Part shown: piece after piece, positions 35,651 to 44,129 of the stretch
Layout: each line of letters starts with the position of its first letter
Numbering within the stretch: position 1 is the stretch's first letter
Assembly: GCF_900182985.1 (NCBI RefSeq)
Contig: NZ_FXUY01000001.1
Coordinates: 744,001 to 808,000, forward strand
DNA length: 64,000 bases
Reading direction: 5' to 3'
Source: Pseudomonas helmanticensis
GTDB taxonomy: Bacteria > Pseudomonadota > Gammaproteobacteria > Pseudomonadales > Pseudomonadaceae
Translations under genes and position numbers: made by a program
Notes under the pieces: generated by a model
The model's input: the letters and a program-made list of their open reading frames with translations, nothing else
Databases searched by the model: none
Told to the model about the DNA's origin: nothing

Positions 35651-37207
35651 ATGAGTGCGCCTGTCGCTGTGGCCTGCGAGCCGCTGATTCGTGTGCGTGA
35701 GCTGAGCAAGTCGTTTGCTTCGAATCGGGCGCTGGACGGCGTCAGCCTGGATATTTATCCCGCCGAAGTGGTGGCGTTGCTCGGGGCCAACGGCGCGGGC
35801 AAGTCGACTCTGGTGAAAATTCTCGCGGGCAGCCAGACCGCCGATGCTGGCGAGATCAGCGTCGACGGTCAGCCTCGGCATTTCAGCTCGCCGTTGTCAG
35901 CGCGCAGGGTCGGCATCGTCGCCGTGCATCAGCAGATCAACGAAGGCATCGCACCGGGTTTGAGTGTGGCGGAGAACCTCCTGCTCGATGAGTTGTGCAA
36001 GCCTGGCGCGGATTTCTGGCTCAACCGCAAACGCCTGCTGGCACGCGCCGCGAGCATTGCGGCCGGCCTCGGTCTGACCTTGCCGCTGGAGCAGCCGATC
36101 GAACACCTCGGTCAGGCCGAACGGCAATTGGTCGTCCTGGCCCGAGCCTTTGCTTTGCAGCCGCGACTGCTGATTCTCGATGAGCCGACGGCGGCGTTGT
36201 CCGATGCCGAAGCGCAGCGCTTGTTCGCCCTGATCGACACCTTGCGCGGTCGTGGCGTGGCGATTGTTTACATTTCTCATCGCCTGTCCGACCTGCAACG
36301 TGTGGCGGATCGCGCCATCGTCCTGCGTGATGGACGGCTGGCCGGTGAGTTCACCGCGCGGCAGTTGCCCGAGGCGGTCACCGCCATGCTCGGCCAGGCG
36401 CTGCAAGCGCATACCTACACGCCGCGCGTGGCGGGGCAGCAAGTGGTGCAGTTGCACGGACTGAAAGTCCTGCCGCGCACGAAAAGCTTCGATCTGATGC
36501 TGCATGAAAACGAAGTCGTGGTGCTGACCGGGTTGTTGGGCGCCGGTAAAACCGAGATCGCCGAAGTCTTGTTCGGTCTGCGTCAAGCGGCGTCGGGCAG
36601 GCTGCAAGTGGATGGCGTTGAAGGGTTCGCCAGGTCGCCACGCGAGGCGATTCAGCGCGGTGTGTTCTTTGCCGCCGAAGACCGTGCCAGCCAGTCGCTG
36701 GTGCCTGACTTCTCCCTGCGTCGCACGCTGACCTTGCCGTTTCTTGAGCGTTTTACCCGTGGTGGCTTCATCCGCAATCGCGCTGAAGCCGCAGCAGTCG
36801 AGGCGCAAGTGGCGTCGCTCGGCATCAAGACCGCCGGCATCGATGTGCCGATGACCGCGCTGTCTGGCGGCAATCAACAAAAAGTCGTGCTCGGCCGGTG
36901 GTTGCTCGGCGAGGGGCGGGTATTGATCCTCGATGAGCCGTTCCAGGGCGTCGACGTGCGTGCGCGTCGCGAGATCGGCCAACTGCTGCGCGACAACGCC
37001 CACGGCCGCGCGACATTGGTGATTTGCGCCGATGTCGATGAAGCCCTCGAGATTGCCGATCGAATCCTGCTGGTGCGTGATCACGCGGTGGTCGCCGAAT
37101 ACCCGCGCGCGGGCCTCAATCGCGCCGAGCTGGTCAGCGCCCTGGCCGGCAGCGATGTCTTTGAAAAACCCCCTCAAGCCACGCCAAGGAGCAGAGCGAG
37201 TGCCTGA
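35651..37207 (+). CDS. Ribose-type sugar ABC transporter ATPase (double domain)
   Basis: A 518-residue tandem ATPase of the RbsA/MglA type. The first half has LLGANGAGKSTLVK and LLILDEPTAAL; the second has TGLLGAGKTE, LSGGNQQKVVLGRWL and VLILDEPFQGVDV. AAGGAA precedes the ATG. It pairs with the permease and binding protein that follow. Why it is fused into an operon with a MetQNI importer is unclear. Confidence 0.88.
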   Translation: MSAPVAVACEPLIRVRELSKSFASNRALDGVSLDIYPAEVVALLGANGAGKSTLVKILAGSQTADAGEISVDGQPRHFSSPLSARRVGIVAVHQQINEGIAPGLSVAENLLLDELCKPGADFWLNRKRLLARAASIAAGLGLTLPLEQPIEHLGQAERQLVVLARAFALQPRLLILDEPTAALSDAEAQRLFALIDTLRGRGVAIVYISHRLSDLQRVADRAIVLRDGRLAGEFTARQLPEAVTAMLGQALQAHTYTPRVAGQQVVQLHGLKVLPRTKSFDLMLHENEVVVLTGLLGAGKTEIAEVLFGLRQAASGRLQVDGVEGFARSPREAIQRGVFFAAEDRASQSLVPDFSLRRTLTLPFLERFTRGGFIRNRAEAAAVEAQVASLGIKTAGIDVPMTALSGGNQQKVVLGRWLLGEGRVLILDEPFQGVDVRARREIGQLLRDNAHGRATLVICADVDEALEIADRILLVRDHAVVAEYPRAGLNRAELVSALAGSDVFEKPPQATPRSRASA

Positions 37208-38225
37208 TTCGAGTTCACTGTTATCGACCCGCGCGGCACCTGCCGAACGTCTGCTGCAAGCGCTGATCCGCTATGGCCTGCTGTGGTTGCTGGCGCTGAT
37301 CGTGGTGTTTTTCAGTTTTGCCGAGCCTGCCTTCCTGCGCGTCGGCAATCTGTTCAGCATCCTGCAATCGGTGTCGATCGTGGCGCTGCTGGCGCTGGGT
37401 GTGACGCTGACCATGGCGGTCGGCGGCCTCGACCTGTCGATTGGCGCGGTGGCGGCGATGAGTCTGATGATCGCCAGTTACGTGATGGTCGTACTCGGCT
37501 GGGGCGCCGTGCCGGCGGTGCTGATCAGCCTGGCGGGCGGCGCGCTGGTCGGGCTGCTCAACGGCTGGCTGATCGTCAAACTGCGGGTGCCGGACATTCT
37601 CGCGACGCTCGGCAGCATGTTTCTGGTGATCGGTGTGCAGTTGATTCCCACGGGCGGGCGCTCGATTGCGGTGGGCATGACTTTGCCCAACGGTGAAGAA
37701 ACCGAAGGGACGTTCAGCGCCGCGTTCCTCGCTCTGGGTCGCGGGCGGCTGTGGGACGTGGTGCCGATTCCGGTGCTGATCACCGCTGTGGTGGCTGTTG
37801 CGGTGTGGCTGTTTCTCGAACGTACGCGCATTGGCCGGTTGTTCTATGCGATTGGCGGCAACGAGCAGGCGGCGCGGCTGGCCGGTGCGCCGGTACAGCG
37901 CTTCAAGTTGCTGGCGTACGTGCTCTCGGCAGTGCTGGCGTCACTCGGTGGGCTGTTGCTCGCGGCGCGCCTGGGCCGTGGCGATGTCAGTTCCGGTAAC
38001 GGCCTGGTGCTGGATGCACTGGGCGCGGCGCTGATCGGTTTTGCCGTGCTCGGCGCCAAGAAACCCAACGCGTTTGGCACCCTCGTCGGCGCGCTGCTGG
38101 TGGCGTCGTTGCTCAATGGCCTGACCATGCTCAACGCGCCGTATTACGCACAGGATTTCGTCAAGGGACTGGTGCTGGTGCTGGCCCTGATGTTCACCTT
38201 CGGCCTCGCGCATCGAGCGCGCTGA
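37200..38225 (+). CDS. Ribose-type ABC transporter permease
   Basis: A 341-residue RbsC-like permease with about eight to ten helices and the family segments GGLDLSIGAVAAMS and YAIGGNEQAARLAG. The start is a GTG at 37200, eight bases inside the ATPase gene and preceded by AAGGAG. The longer frame from 37032 is overlap with the ATPase gene and is not used. Confidence 0.87.
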   Translation: MPDSSSLLSTRAAPAERLLQALIRYGLLWLLALIVVFFSFAEPAFLRVGNLFSILQSVSIVALLALGVTLTMAVGGLDLSIGAVAAMSLMIASYVMVVLGWGAVPAVLISLAGGALVGLLNGWLIVKLRVPDILATLGSMFLVIGVQLIPTGGRSIAVGMTLPNGEETEGTFSAAFLALGRGRLWDVVPIPVLITAVVAVAVWLFLERTRIGRLFYAIGGNEQAARLAGAPVQRFKLLAYVLSAVLASLGGLLLAARLGRGDVSSGNGLVLDALGAALIGFAVLGAKKPNAFGTLVGALLVASLLNGLTMLNAPYYAQDFVKGLVLVLALMFTFGLAHRAR

Positions 38226-38249
38226 GCCGCCTCCATTCAAGGAAGTTGT

Positions 38250-39305
38250 ATGCACGGTTCAATCAAACAGTTTGCCCGCCATTGCCTCGCGGCGGCGGTG
38301 CTTTCGACGTTGGCGCTGGGCGCGCAAGCCAAGGCATTGCCTGGCGCACCGGCGCCGTTCGATAAAGGTCAGGTGCAGATTGCGCTGGTGGGTTATCTGT
38401 TTTCCGGGGACTTTCCCGAGGCGTATCTGCGCGGCGTGGAAAAACAGACTGAAGCGTTGGGTGCGAACTTGCGCGTGTTCGATGCGCGGCAGCAGGCGGC
38501 GAGTCAGGGCGAGATGATCGATCAGGCGGCCGATCTCGGTGTCGACGGGATCATCGTGCAATTGGGTCTGGCGGAAACCCTCAAAGGGCCGATTGACCGG
38601 GCCATCGCCAAAGGCATCAAGGTCGTCGCCTTCGATGTCGATCTGAACACGCCGCAAGTGACGCAAGTCGAGCAGGATCACCATGCCTTGGCGCGTCTGG
38701 CACTGGATCAAGCGGTGAAGGACAACGGCACGCGTTTCGATGCCGGTTATGTGTACATCAGCGGTTTCACGCCGATGGAGCGCCGTGACGAGATCTGGAG
38801 TCAGGTCAAGCAGGCCAACCCGGGAATCATCGAGAAGGCACGGTTCGGCACACTGAATCCGCCGATTGCCAACTCGGTGGCGGATCAGGCCAGTGCGGTG
38901 CTGCGGGCGAATCCGGGGATCAGCGTGATTTTTGCGCCGTTCGACGAGTTTGCCAAAGGCGCGAAGATTGCCGTGGACGAAGCCGGGCTGGCGCGCAAGG
39001 TGAAAATTTACAGCGCCGATATTTCCACGGCCGACATCCAGATCATGAAAGAGCCGGACAGCGCCTGGGCCGCGACGGCAGCGGTCAATCCGCAAGTGGC
39101 CGGGGCGATCAGTGTGCGCAGTCTGGCGATGTTGATTGCCGGGGAAAACCCTGGCCATCAGGTGCTGGTGCCGCCGACGTTGATCACTCGCCAGCAACTG
39201 CTGGACCTGGACGTGAAAAATGTCCGCGACCTCGCGCAGAAACTCCCGGCCTTCGGCGACACCGCCAACGTCGCGCGGGCGCCATGGATTCCCGTGGCTA
39301 ACTAA
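38250..39305 (+). CDS. Ribose-type ABC transporter substrate-binding protein
   Basis: A 351-residue periplasmic binding protein of the RbsB/LacI-like fold (Peripla_BP_4), with a signal peptide ending LALGAQAKA. QVQIALVGYLFSGDF and GVDGIIVQLG are typical of the first lobe. AAGGAA precedes the ATG. It is last in the seven-gene run, followed by a REP. The ligand cannot be deduced. Confidence 0.85.
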   Translation: MHGSIKQFARHCLAAAVLSTLALGAQAKALPGAPAPFDKGQVQIALVGYLFSGDFPEAYLRGVEKQTEALGANLRVFDARQQAASQGEMIDQAADLGVDGIIVQLGLAETLKGPIDRAIAKGIKVVAFDVDLNTPQVTQVEQDHHALARLALDQAVKDNGTRFDAGYVYISGFTPMERRDEIWSQVKQANPGIIEKARFGTLNPPIANSVADQASAVLRANPGISVIFAPFDEFAKGAKIAVDEAGLARKVKIYSADISTADIQIMKEPDSAWAATAAVNPQVAGAISVRSLAMLIAGENPGHQVLVPPTLITRQQLLDLDVKNVRDLAQKLPAFGDTANVARAPWIPVAN

Positions 39306-39312
39306 AACAGCA

Positions 39313-39409
39313 CCCTGTGGGAGCTGGCTTGCCAGCGATAGCGGTGTTTCAGCCGATAGAGATATAGACTCGACAGGCCTCATCGCTGGCAAGCCAGCTC
39401 CCACAAGGG
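39313..39409. repeat. Paired REP element, class B
   Basis: An inverted pair built on CTGTGGGAGCTGGCTTGCCA followed by GCGAT. This is the intact version of the REP that the IS110 element interrupts at 40163/41341. Confidence 0.85.
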
Positions 39410-39464
39410 CGGGTTGAGTCATAGAATTTACGGCTGATTTGCATTGGCGAAATCTGGAGAACAC

Positions 39465-40130
39465 ATGCACAACAAGGCTGCGCGCCTGCGCAAAAGCCGT
39501 TTGCCGAGTGCCGATCCGCTGTTCGGCGCACGACTGCCGCCGGGGCAAGTGCTGACGGAGCGCTTTCCGATTCTGCACGAAGGCGCAGTGCCGCAATACG
39601 ATCTTGCTGATTGGTCGCTACGCCTGTTTGGCACGCTCGAACAGTCGATCAAGTTGCGTTATGCCGACCTGCTGGCAATGCCGCAACGGCAGTTGCAATG
39701 CGACATTCATTGCGTCACGCGCTGGTCGAAGTTCGACACCCAATGGAGTGGGGTGCATCTGCAGGATCTGTTGCAAGTACTGAAAATCCAGCCCAAGTCA
39801 GCCTTCGTCATGGCCCACGCTGACCACGATTACCAGACCAATCTGCGACTCGACGATCTGTTGCACCCGGACAGCCTGTTGGCCACCCATTACCACGGCC
39901 AACCGCTGACCGCGCAACACGGCTGGCCGTTGCGTCTGGTGGTCGCCGGCCGGTATTTCTGGAAGAGCGCAAAATGGTTGCGCGGTCTTGAATTTGTCGA
40001 GCATGAACAACCGGGTTTCTGGGAGCAGAACGGCTTTCACCTGCACGCCGATCCGTTTGCCGAACAGCGTTTCAGCGGTGATGAACTGGACATTGCCGAA
40101 GATGCCTGGCGGGACAAAGAGTTCGACTAA
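39465..40130 (+). CDS. Sulfite oxidase-fold molybdopterin protein
   Basis: A 221-residue protein of the sulfite oxidase/YedY molybdopterin-binding superfamily without signal peptide. The molybdenum-ligand cysteine is in QLQCDIHCVTRWSKFD, and GWPLRLVVAGRYFWKSAKWL is the conserved dimer/cofactor region. GGAGAAC precedes the ATG at 39465. Related cytoplasmic proteins have no established substrate. It stands alone between a REP and the IS element. Confidence 0.82.
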   Translation: MHNKAARLRKSRLPSADPLFGARLPPGQVLTERFPILHEGAVPQYDLADWSLRLFGTLEQSIKLRYADLLAMPQRQLQCDIHCVTRWSKFDTQWSGVHLQDLLQVLKIQPKSAFVMAHADHDYQTNLRLDDLLHPDSLLATHYHGQPLTAQHGWPLRLVVAGRYFWKSAKWLRGLEFVEHEQPGFWEQNGFHLHADPFAEQRFSGDELDIAEDAWRDKEFD

Positions 40131-40186
40131 GCGCCCGCCTCGTAATGCGATCAACTGTGGGAGATTCTATGGTTGAGGGGAAGCCC

Positions 40187-41134
40187 TCAACCTCCCTTCG
40201 GCTGGTATTCGCTTTGCCCCTTCAGCAGCGCGAATACCACTCGCGCAAGCTTGCGAGCCAATATCACCAGCGCCTGTGTCGTACTGAACCCACGGTTTCT
40301 TTGCTCCTCGTAGAAGCTTTTCCAAGCCGGTGTACGGCTGGCCGACATGGCTGCGTTATGGAGCAGTCGCCGGGCCTCTGGGTCTCCGCGTTTGGTCAGG
40401 CTCCGGCGACCGTCCTTTTGTCCTGACTGCGACACGCGCAAATCCATCCCCAAAAACGCAATAAATGCATCCGCGTTTTTGAAGTCGCCCCGCTGAAATG
40501 TTGCGATCAAACGGGCTCCGGTCAAAAAACCAATACCTTCAACTTTTGTGCAGCGCTTCAGATCTGCGAGCAGCCCAGCCTCTTTTAATTGATCGTTGAT
40601 CATCTTCTCGACCAATGTTTCGAGCCTCTGCATTGAGGCCACTTGCTCAGCAAACGCGCTTTTGAGCAGCGGTTCATTCGCCCAGCTTTGCACCAGACCA
40701 ACCCGTGCCTGAACCAGCGCTGCACGACGGCGGAAAAGGCTCAGAAGGCGGCGATATAAAGGCGATGGCGGGATCCAAGGATGAAGCTCTTCGTATTCGT
40801 TTTTTAGATAACGAGCGAGCAGCTTGGCGTCCAGCGCATCGGTTTTGGCGCGAACTTTCACCCCTATTCGGTAATGACTCAACGCGTAGCCATCGACCAT
40901 GTAAATCGTGCACCCGGCTTCATGGGCCAGATCGGCGAACGCCAGGTGATAGATGTTGGTCGATTCGATAGCCAAATCAACAGGTGCAGGCAAGGCTTTC
41001 AGCCATTTTTTGATGGCTGTCTTGTCATTGGAAATAGTCTCGAGCAGATCCAGCTCGGCCTGATAGATGACCAGTTCATTCTTGGCAACATCCACGCCCA
41101 CAATAGGCTTTACGACAGAAACCGGCATTGCCAT
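40187..41134 (-). CDS. IS110-family recombinase (DEDD transposase)
   Basis: A 315-residue recombinase. The RuvC-like DEDD residues are in IVGVDVAKNELVI, DLAIESTNIYHL and RAKTDALDAKLLARYL. The C-terminal domain (VEGIGFLTGARLIATFQRGD, MSASRTPAWKSFY) holds the serine nucleophile region. Relatives use a bridge RNA encoded by the element to choose donor and target. GGGGGA precedes the ATG at 41134. The gene is intact, and the stop lies about 24 bases from the element end. Confidence 0.92.
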   Translation of the reverse strand: MAMPVSVVKPIVGVDVAKNELVIYQAELDLLETISNDKTAIKKWLKALPAPVDLAIESTNIYHLAFADLAHEAGCTIYMVDGYALSHYRIGVKVRAKTDALDAKLLARYLKNEYEELHPWIPPSPLYRRLLSLFRRRAALVQARVGLVQSWANEPLLKSAFAEQVASMQRLETLVEKMINDQLKEAGLLADLKRCTKVEGIGFLTGARLIATFQRGDFKNADAFIAFLGMDLRVSQSGQKDGRRSLTKRGDPEARRLLHNAAMSASRTPAWKSFYEEQRNRGFSTTQALVILARKLARVVFALLKGQSEYQPKGG

Positions 41135-41154
41135 TGAACATCCCCCGAGATATG

Positions 41155-41340
41155 GTTTTGAACACTTGAAGGGGCTCACCCAGGGGCGCAGGCTTGTTCC
41201 TATCGTCGGTCCTGGCCAGATGCATTCTTTATCGGCGCTTGGGTGAAAGGAGGAGGGGCGAAATCTCCCACGGATCTGTACTGCGTCAACAGTCAGAATC
41301 TGGCTTTGTCCCTCCTCCTCCCTTCAAGTCCCAGCATACA
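41155..41340 (-). ncRNA. Candidate bridge RNA of the IS110 element
   Basis: On the minus strand this region folds by eye into a closing stem ACTTGAAGGG/CCCTTCAAGT (41320-41329 with 41164-41173) around two loops. Loop 1 has stem GGAGGAGGG/CCCTCCTCC (41310-41318 with 41249-41257). Its inner sides read AAGCCAG and GTGGGAG, equal or complementary to the REP on either side of the CT core. Loop 2 has stem TCACCCA/TGGGTGA. It contains AAAGAAT and ACAAG, close to the element's own ends (ATAGAAT-CT-TGT). This is the arrangement of target and donor loops in IS621. Confidence 0.75.
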
Positions 41341-41425
41341 AGCTGGCTTGCCAGCGATGCGGTTCAGCCAGTCACCAGATTCGTTGATTGACACTCCGCT
41401 ATCGCTGGCAACCCAGCTCTTGCAG
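41341..41425. repeat. Right part of class B REP pair interrupted by the IS
   Basis: AGCTGGCTTGCCAGCGAT and an inverted, slightly degenerate partner ATCGCTGGCAACCCAGCT. It lacks the CTGTGGG start, which lies on the far side of the element at 40155. Confidence 0.8.
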
Positions 41426-41741
41426 AAGGCAGTTTTATAGTTGGATTAGTTTGTTTTTAATGAGCTTTAGTGTTGCCTCAGCAACACTTTTGTTGGACTA
41501 AGAACACTCCTTAAGAGCGATCTAACCTAAGCGTTATTGGTTCTTTTGCGCTAAGCATCCGCTCGTCTAGCATCAGGCTCCAAGGGGCAATGACTTACTC
41601 TGGGGATCTGCGCGTTACCAATATTCTTCGTTTCAACTGCCTTTAAAAATCAAAACTACAGCAGACATTGCCGCGCATTGATTGCCGACTTCTTATTGTC
41701 GGTGACGGCCGGGTATTAACTGCGATTCAAGGAGCTGTTAC
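41426..41741. other. Leader and promoter region of the TonB receptor gene
   Basis: No gene seen. The stretch is AT-rich, holds a small hairpin TGTTGCCTCAGCAACA near 41470 and ends in CAAGGAGCTGTTAC, the ribosome site of the receptor gene. No Fur box was recognised. Confidence 0.4.
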
Positions 41742-44129
41742 ATGCATTACCGTTCCCGTTCATTACTGGCCGCTGCTGTTGTAACTGCCATCTGGCAACT
41801 TCCCGTCAACGCCGAAGAAGCAGCCGCCAGTGCAGAAGACGAATCGCGCCTCGGCACGGTGTTGGTGACCGGCACGCGCGGCACTTCGCGCACGGTGCTC
41901 GACTCGCCGGTGCCAGTCGATGTACTCACCGCCGAGGACCTGAAAACCGCCGGCGCCGCTGATGGCGAACTGGGCGCCGCGTTGCAGACGCTGTTGCCGT
42001 CCTTCAGCCTGCCGCGTCAATCCAACTCCGGCGGTGCCGACCATGTGCGTGCTGCGCAATTGCGCGGCATGAGCCCGGATCAGGTGCTGGTGCTGGTCAA
42101 CGGCAAGCGTCGCCACACCTCGGCAGTGGTCAACGATTCGTCGAAAATCGGTCGCGGCACCGCGCCAGTGGATTTCAACTCGATCCCGATCAGCGCCATC
42201 AAACGCATCGAAGTGCTGCGGGACGGCGCCGGCGCGCAATACGGCTCCGACGCGATTGCCGGGGTGATCAACATCATCCTCGACGACGCGCCCGAGGGCG
42301 GCGAGGTCTCGACCAGTTATGGCGCCTATCACACCCATCAGGACGCGATTGGCAAGACCACCACCGACGGCCAGAACAGCGTGACCACCGCGAAGATCGG
42401 CACGCGGCTTGGCGAGGAGGGCGGCTTCATTCGTGGCGGCACCGAATACAAGGATCGCAACCCGACCAACCGCGCCGGTTTCGACGGTTTTGCCGACACC
42501 CCCGGCCAGCGCAACTACGTGATGGGCGACGGTCTCGCCCGCGACGTCAACTTATGGTTCAACAGTGAATTGCCGTTGGCGGGCGGCAAGGCTTACAGCT
42601 TCGGTACTTACAACCAGCGCCATACCACCGGCGCCGAGTTCTATCGCTATCCGTACGAGCAGCCGCAGTTCTACCCCAACGGCTACTTGCCGCAATCGCT
42701 CGGTGACAACAAGGATGTCTCCGCCACGGCCGGTTTCAAAGGCATGATCGGCGATGACTGGGACTTCGATAGCAGCGTCACCCACGGCCGCAACCGCTTC
42801 GAGGGTTCGACCCGACGCACCCTCAACGTCAGCCTCGGTGAAGACTCGCCGACCCGGTTCGATACCGGCGACTACGAACTGCGCCAGACCACCAGCAACC
42901 TCGATTTCAGCCGTGAACTGCGCCTCGGTGAGCGCTCGTTTGTGCTGGCCGTCGGCGGTGAATACCGCTACGAGAATTACCTGACCTACGCCGGCGACGA
43001 GGCCTCCTACATCGGCTCCGGCGCTGACGGCGCCAATGGCTTGCGGCCGAGCGAAGAGTCGGATCTGGACCGCAATGTGTTTGGCACTTACGCCGAATTG
43101 TCCGGCGACCTCACCGACCGTTTCTTCGTCGACGGCGCCACGCGCTGGGAGCATTACGACGATGCCGGCAGCAAGCTCACCGGCAAACTCAGCGGCCGCT
43201 ACAAACTGACCGATCAGTGGGCGTTGCGCGGTGCGGTGTCGAACAACTTCCGTGCACCCTCGCTGGCGCAAAGCGGCTTCCAGAACACCACCAGCAACTT
43301 CGGCGATGGCGGCACGCTGACCGATATTCGCGTGCTCTCGGTCAACGACCCGATCGCCCGTGCCTTGGGTGCGGAGAAACTCGATCCGGAAACTTCGAAG
43401 AACTTCAGCCTCGGCCTGACTTTCCAGTTGAACGAACGCTTCGACGCGTCGCTGGACGTGTTCCGCATCGACGTCAAAGACCGCATCACCCTGTCGCAAC
43501 GTATCGGCAGCGATGCCCTGGAAAGCTACATCAACGACAACTTCGGTGTCGCTGGTGTGCACGACGTCAACTTCTTCACCAACGCCGCCGACACCAGCAC
43601 CCACGGCGCCGAACTGGTGCTCAACTACCATCAGCCGTTCTATGACGGGCAATTGGGCCTGACCACCGCGTACACCTACAACCACACCAAAGTCACCAGC
43701 ACCAAAGGCACGCCGTCGCAACTGACCGCGCTGGGCATCGGCAATGATGCGCTGGTCGGTGTCGAGGAAACCAACACCCTGACCGACGCTGCACCGAAGG
43801 ATCGCTTGATCTTTTCCGCCAACTGGGCCAGCGAACATTGGGGCTTGCTCGGGCGTTTGACGCGTCAGGGCGAGACCACCCGCGTGTTCGATTTCGGCGA
43901 CTCGCAACCTGAGCAAACCTATGGCGCGGTGTGGCAACTGGATGCTGAGGTGAGCTACAAATTCACCCCGAAATTCAATATTGCCGTGGGTGGCAACAAC
44001 CTTACCGACAACTACCCGGAGCGCTCCGGTTCGGCGATCAACTACGGCGGCAACCTGCCGTATGACGTGCTCTCACCAATCGGCACCAATGGAGCCTATT
44101 ACTACGCCCGCGCCACTTATGGCTTCTGA
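41742..44129 (+). CDS. TonB-dependent outer-membrane receptor
   Basis: A 795-residue receptor with signal peptide (ending VNAEEAA), a TonB box-like stretch (GTVLVTG), a plug domain with RGMSPDQVLVLVNGKR and VLRDGAGAQYGSDAIAGVIN, and a beta-barrel ending in aromatic YARATYGF. It would import a bound nutrient with TonB energy. The APC permease gene starts inside its last codons, so the two may act as one uptake route, possibly for an amino acid-like or metal-chelated ligand. The ligand is unknown. Confidence 0.9.
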   Translation: MHYRSRSLLAAAVVTAIWQLPVNAEEAAASAEDESRLGTVLVTGTRGTSRTVLDSPVPVDVLTAEDLKTAGAADGELGAALQTLLPSFSLPRQSNSGGADHVRAAQLRGMSPDQVLVLVNGKRRHTSAVVNDSSKIGRGTAPVDFNSIPISAIKRIEVLRDGAGAQYGSDAIAGVINIILDDAPEGGEVSTSYGAYHTHQDAIGKTTTDGQNSVTTAKIGTRLGEEGGFIRGGTEYKDRNPTNRAGFDGFADTPGQRNYVMGDGLARDVNLWFNSELPLAGGKAYSFGTYNQRHTTGAEFYRYPYEQPQFYPNGYLPQSLGDNKDVSATAGFKGMIGDDWDFDSSVTHGRNRFEGSTRRTLNVSLGEDSPTRFDTGDYELRQTTSNLDFSRELRLGERSFVLAVGGEYRYENYLTYAGDEASYIGSGADGANGLRPSEESDLDRNVFGTYAELSGDLTDRFFVDGATRWEHYDDAGSKLTGKLSGRYKLTDQWALRGAVSNNFRAPSLAQSGFQNTTSNFGDGGTLTDIRVLSVNDPIARALGAEKLDPETSKNFSLGLTFQLNERFDASLDVFRIDVKDRITLSQRIGSDALESYINDNFGVAGVHDVNFFTNAADTSTHGAELVLNYHQPFYDGQLGLTTAYTYNHTKVTSTKGTPSQLTALGIGNDALVGVEETNTLTDAAPKDRLIFSANWASEHWGLLGRLTRQGETTRVFDFGDSQPEQTYGAVWQLDAEVSYKFTPKFNIAVGGNNLTDNYPERSGSAINYGGNLPYDVLSPIGTNGAYYYARATYGF

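Larger units (their letters stand above)
40164..41342 (-). mobile_element. IS110-family insertion sequence inside a class B REP
   Basis: The REP half CTGTGGGAG (40155-40163) and the REP half AGCTGGCTTGCCAGCGAT (41341 on) join to the intact class B REP if the segment between is removed. AG is present at both junctions, so on the transposase strand the element is bounded by CT, the core dinucleotide known for IS621. No terminal inverted repeats are seen, as is usual for the family. Length is about 1.18 kb, with one recombinase gene and a 206-base noncoding end. Confidence 0.85.

Noticed and set aside
35897..37177. Long minus-strand frame opposite the sugar ATPase gene
   Set aside because: The plus strand has Walker and signature motifs in both halves; the opposite frame has none.
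38259..39596. Long minus-strand frame opposite the binding protein gene
   Set aside because: It is antisense to a clear periplasmic binding protein and runs through the REP.
42552..43937. Minus-strand frame of 461 codons inside the TonB receptor gene
   Set aside because: The receptor gene is intact in the plus strand; the shadow frame lacks family features.
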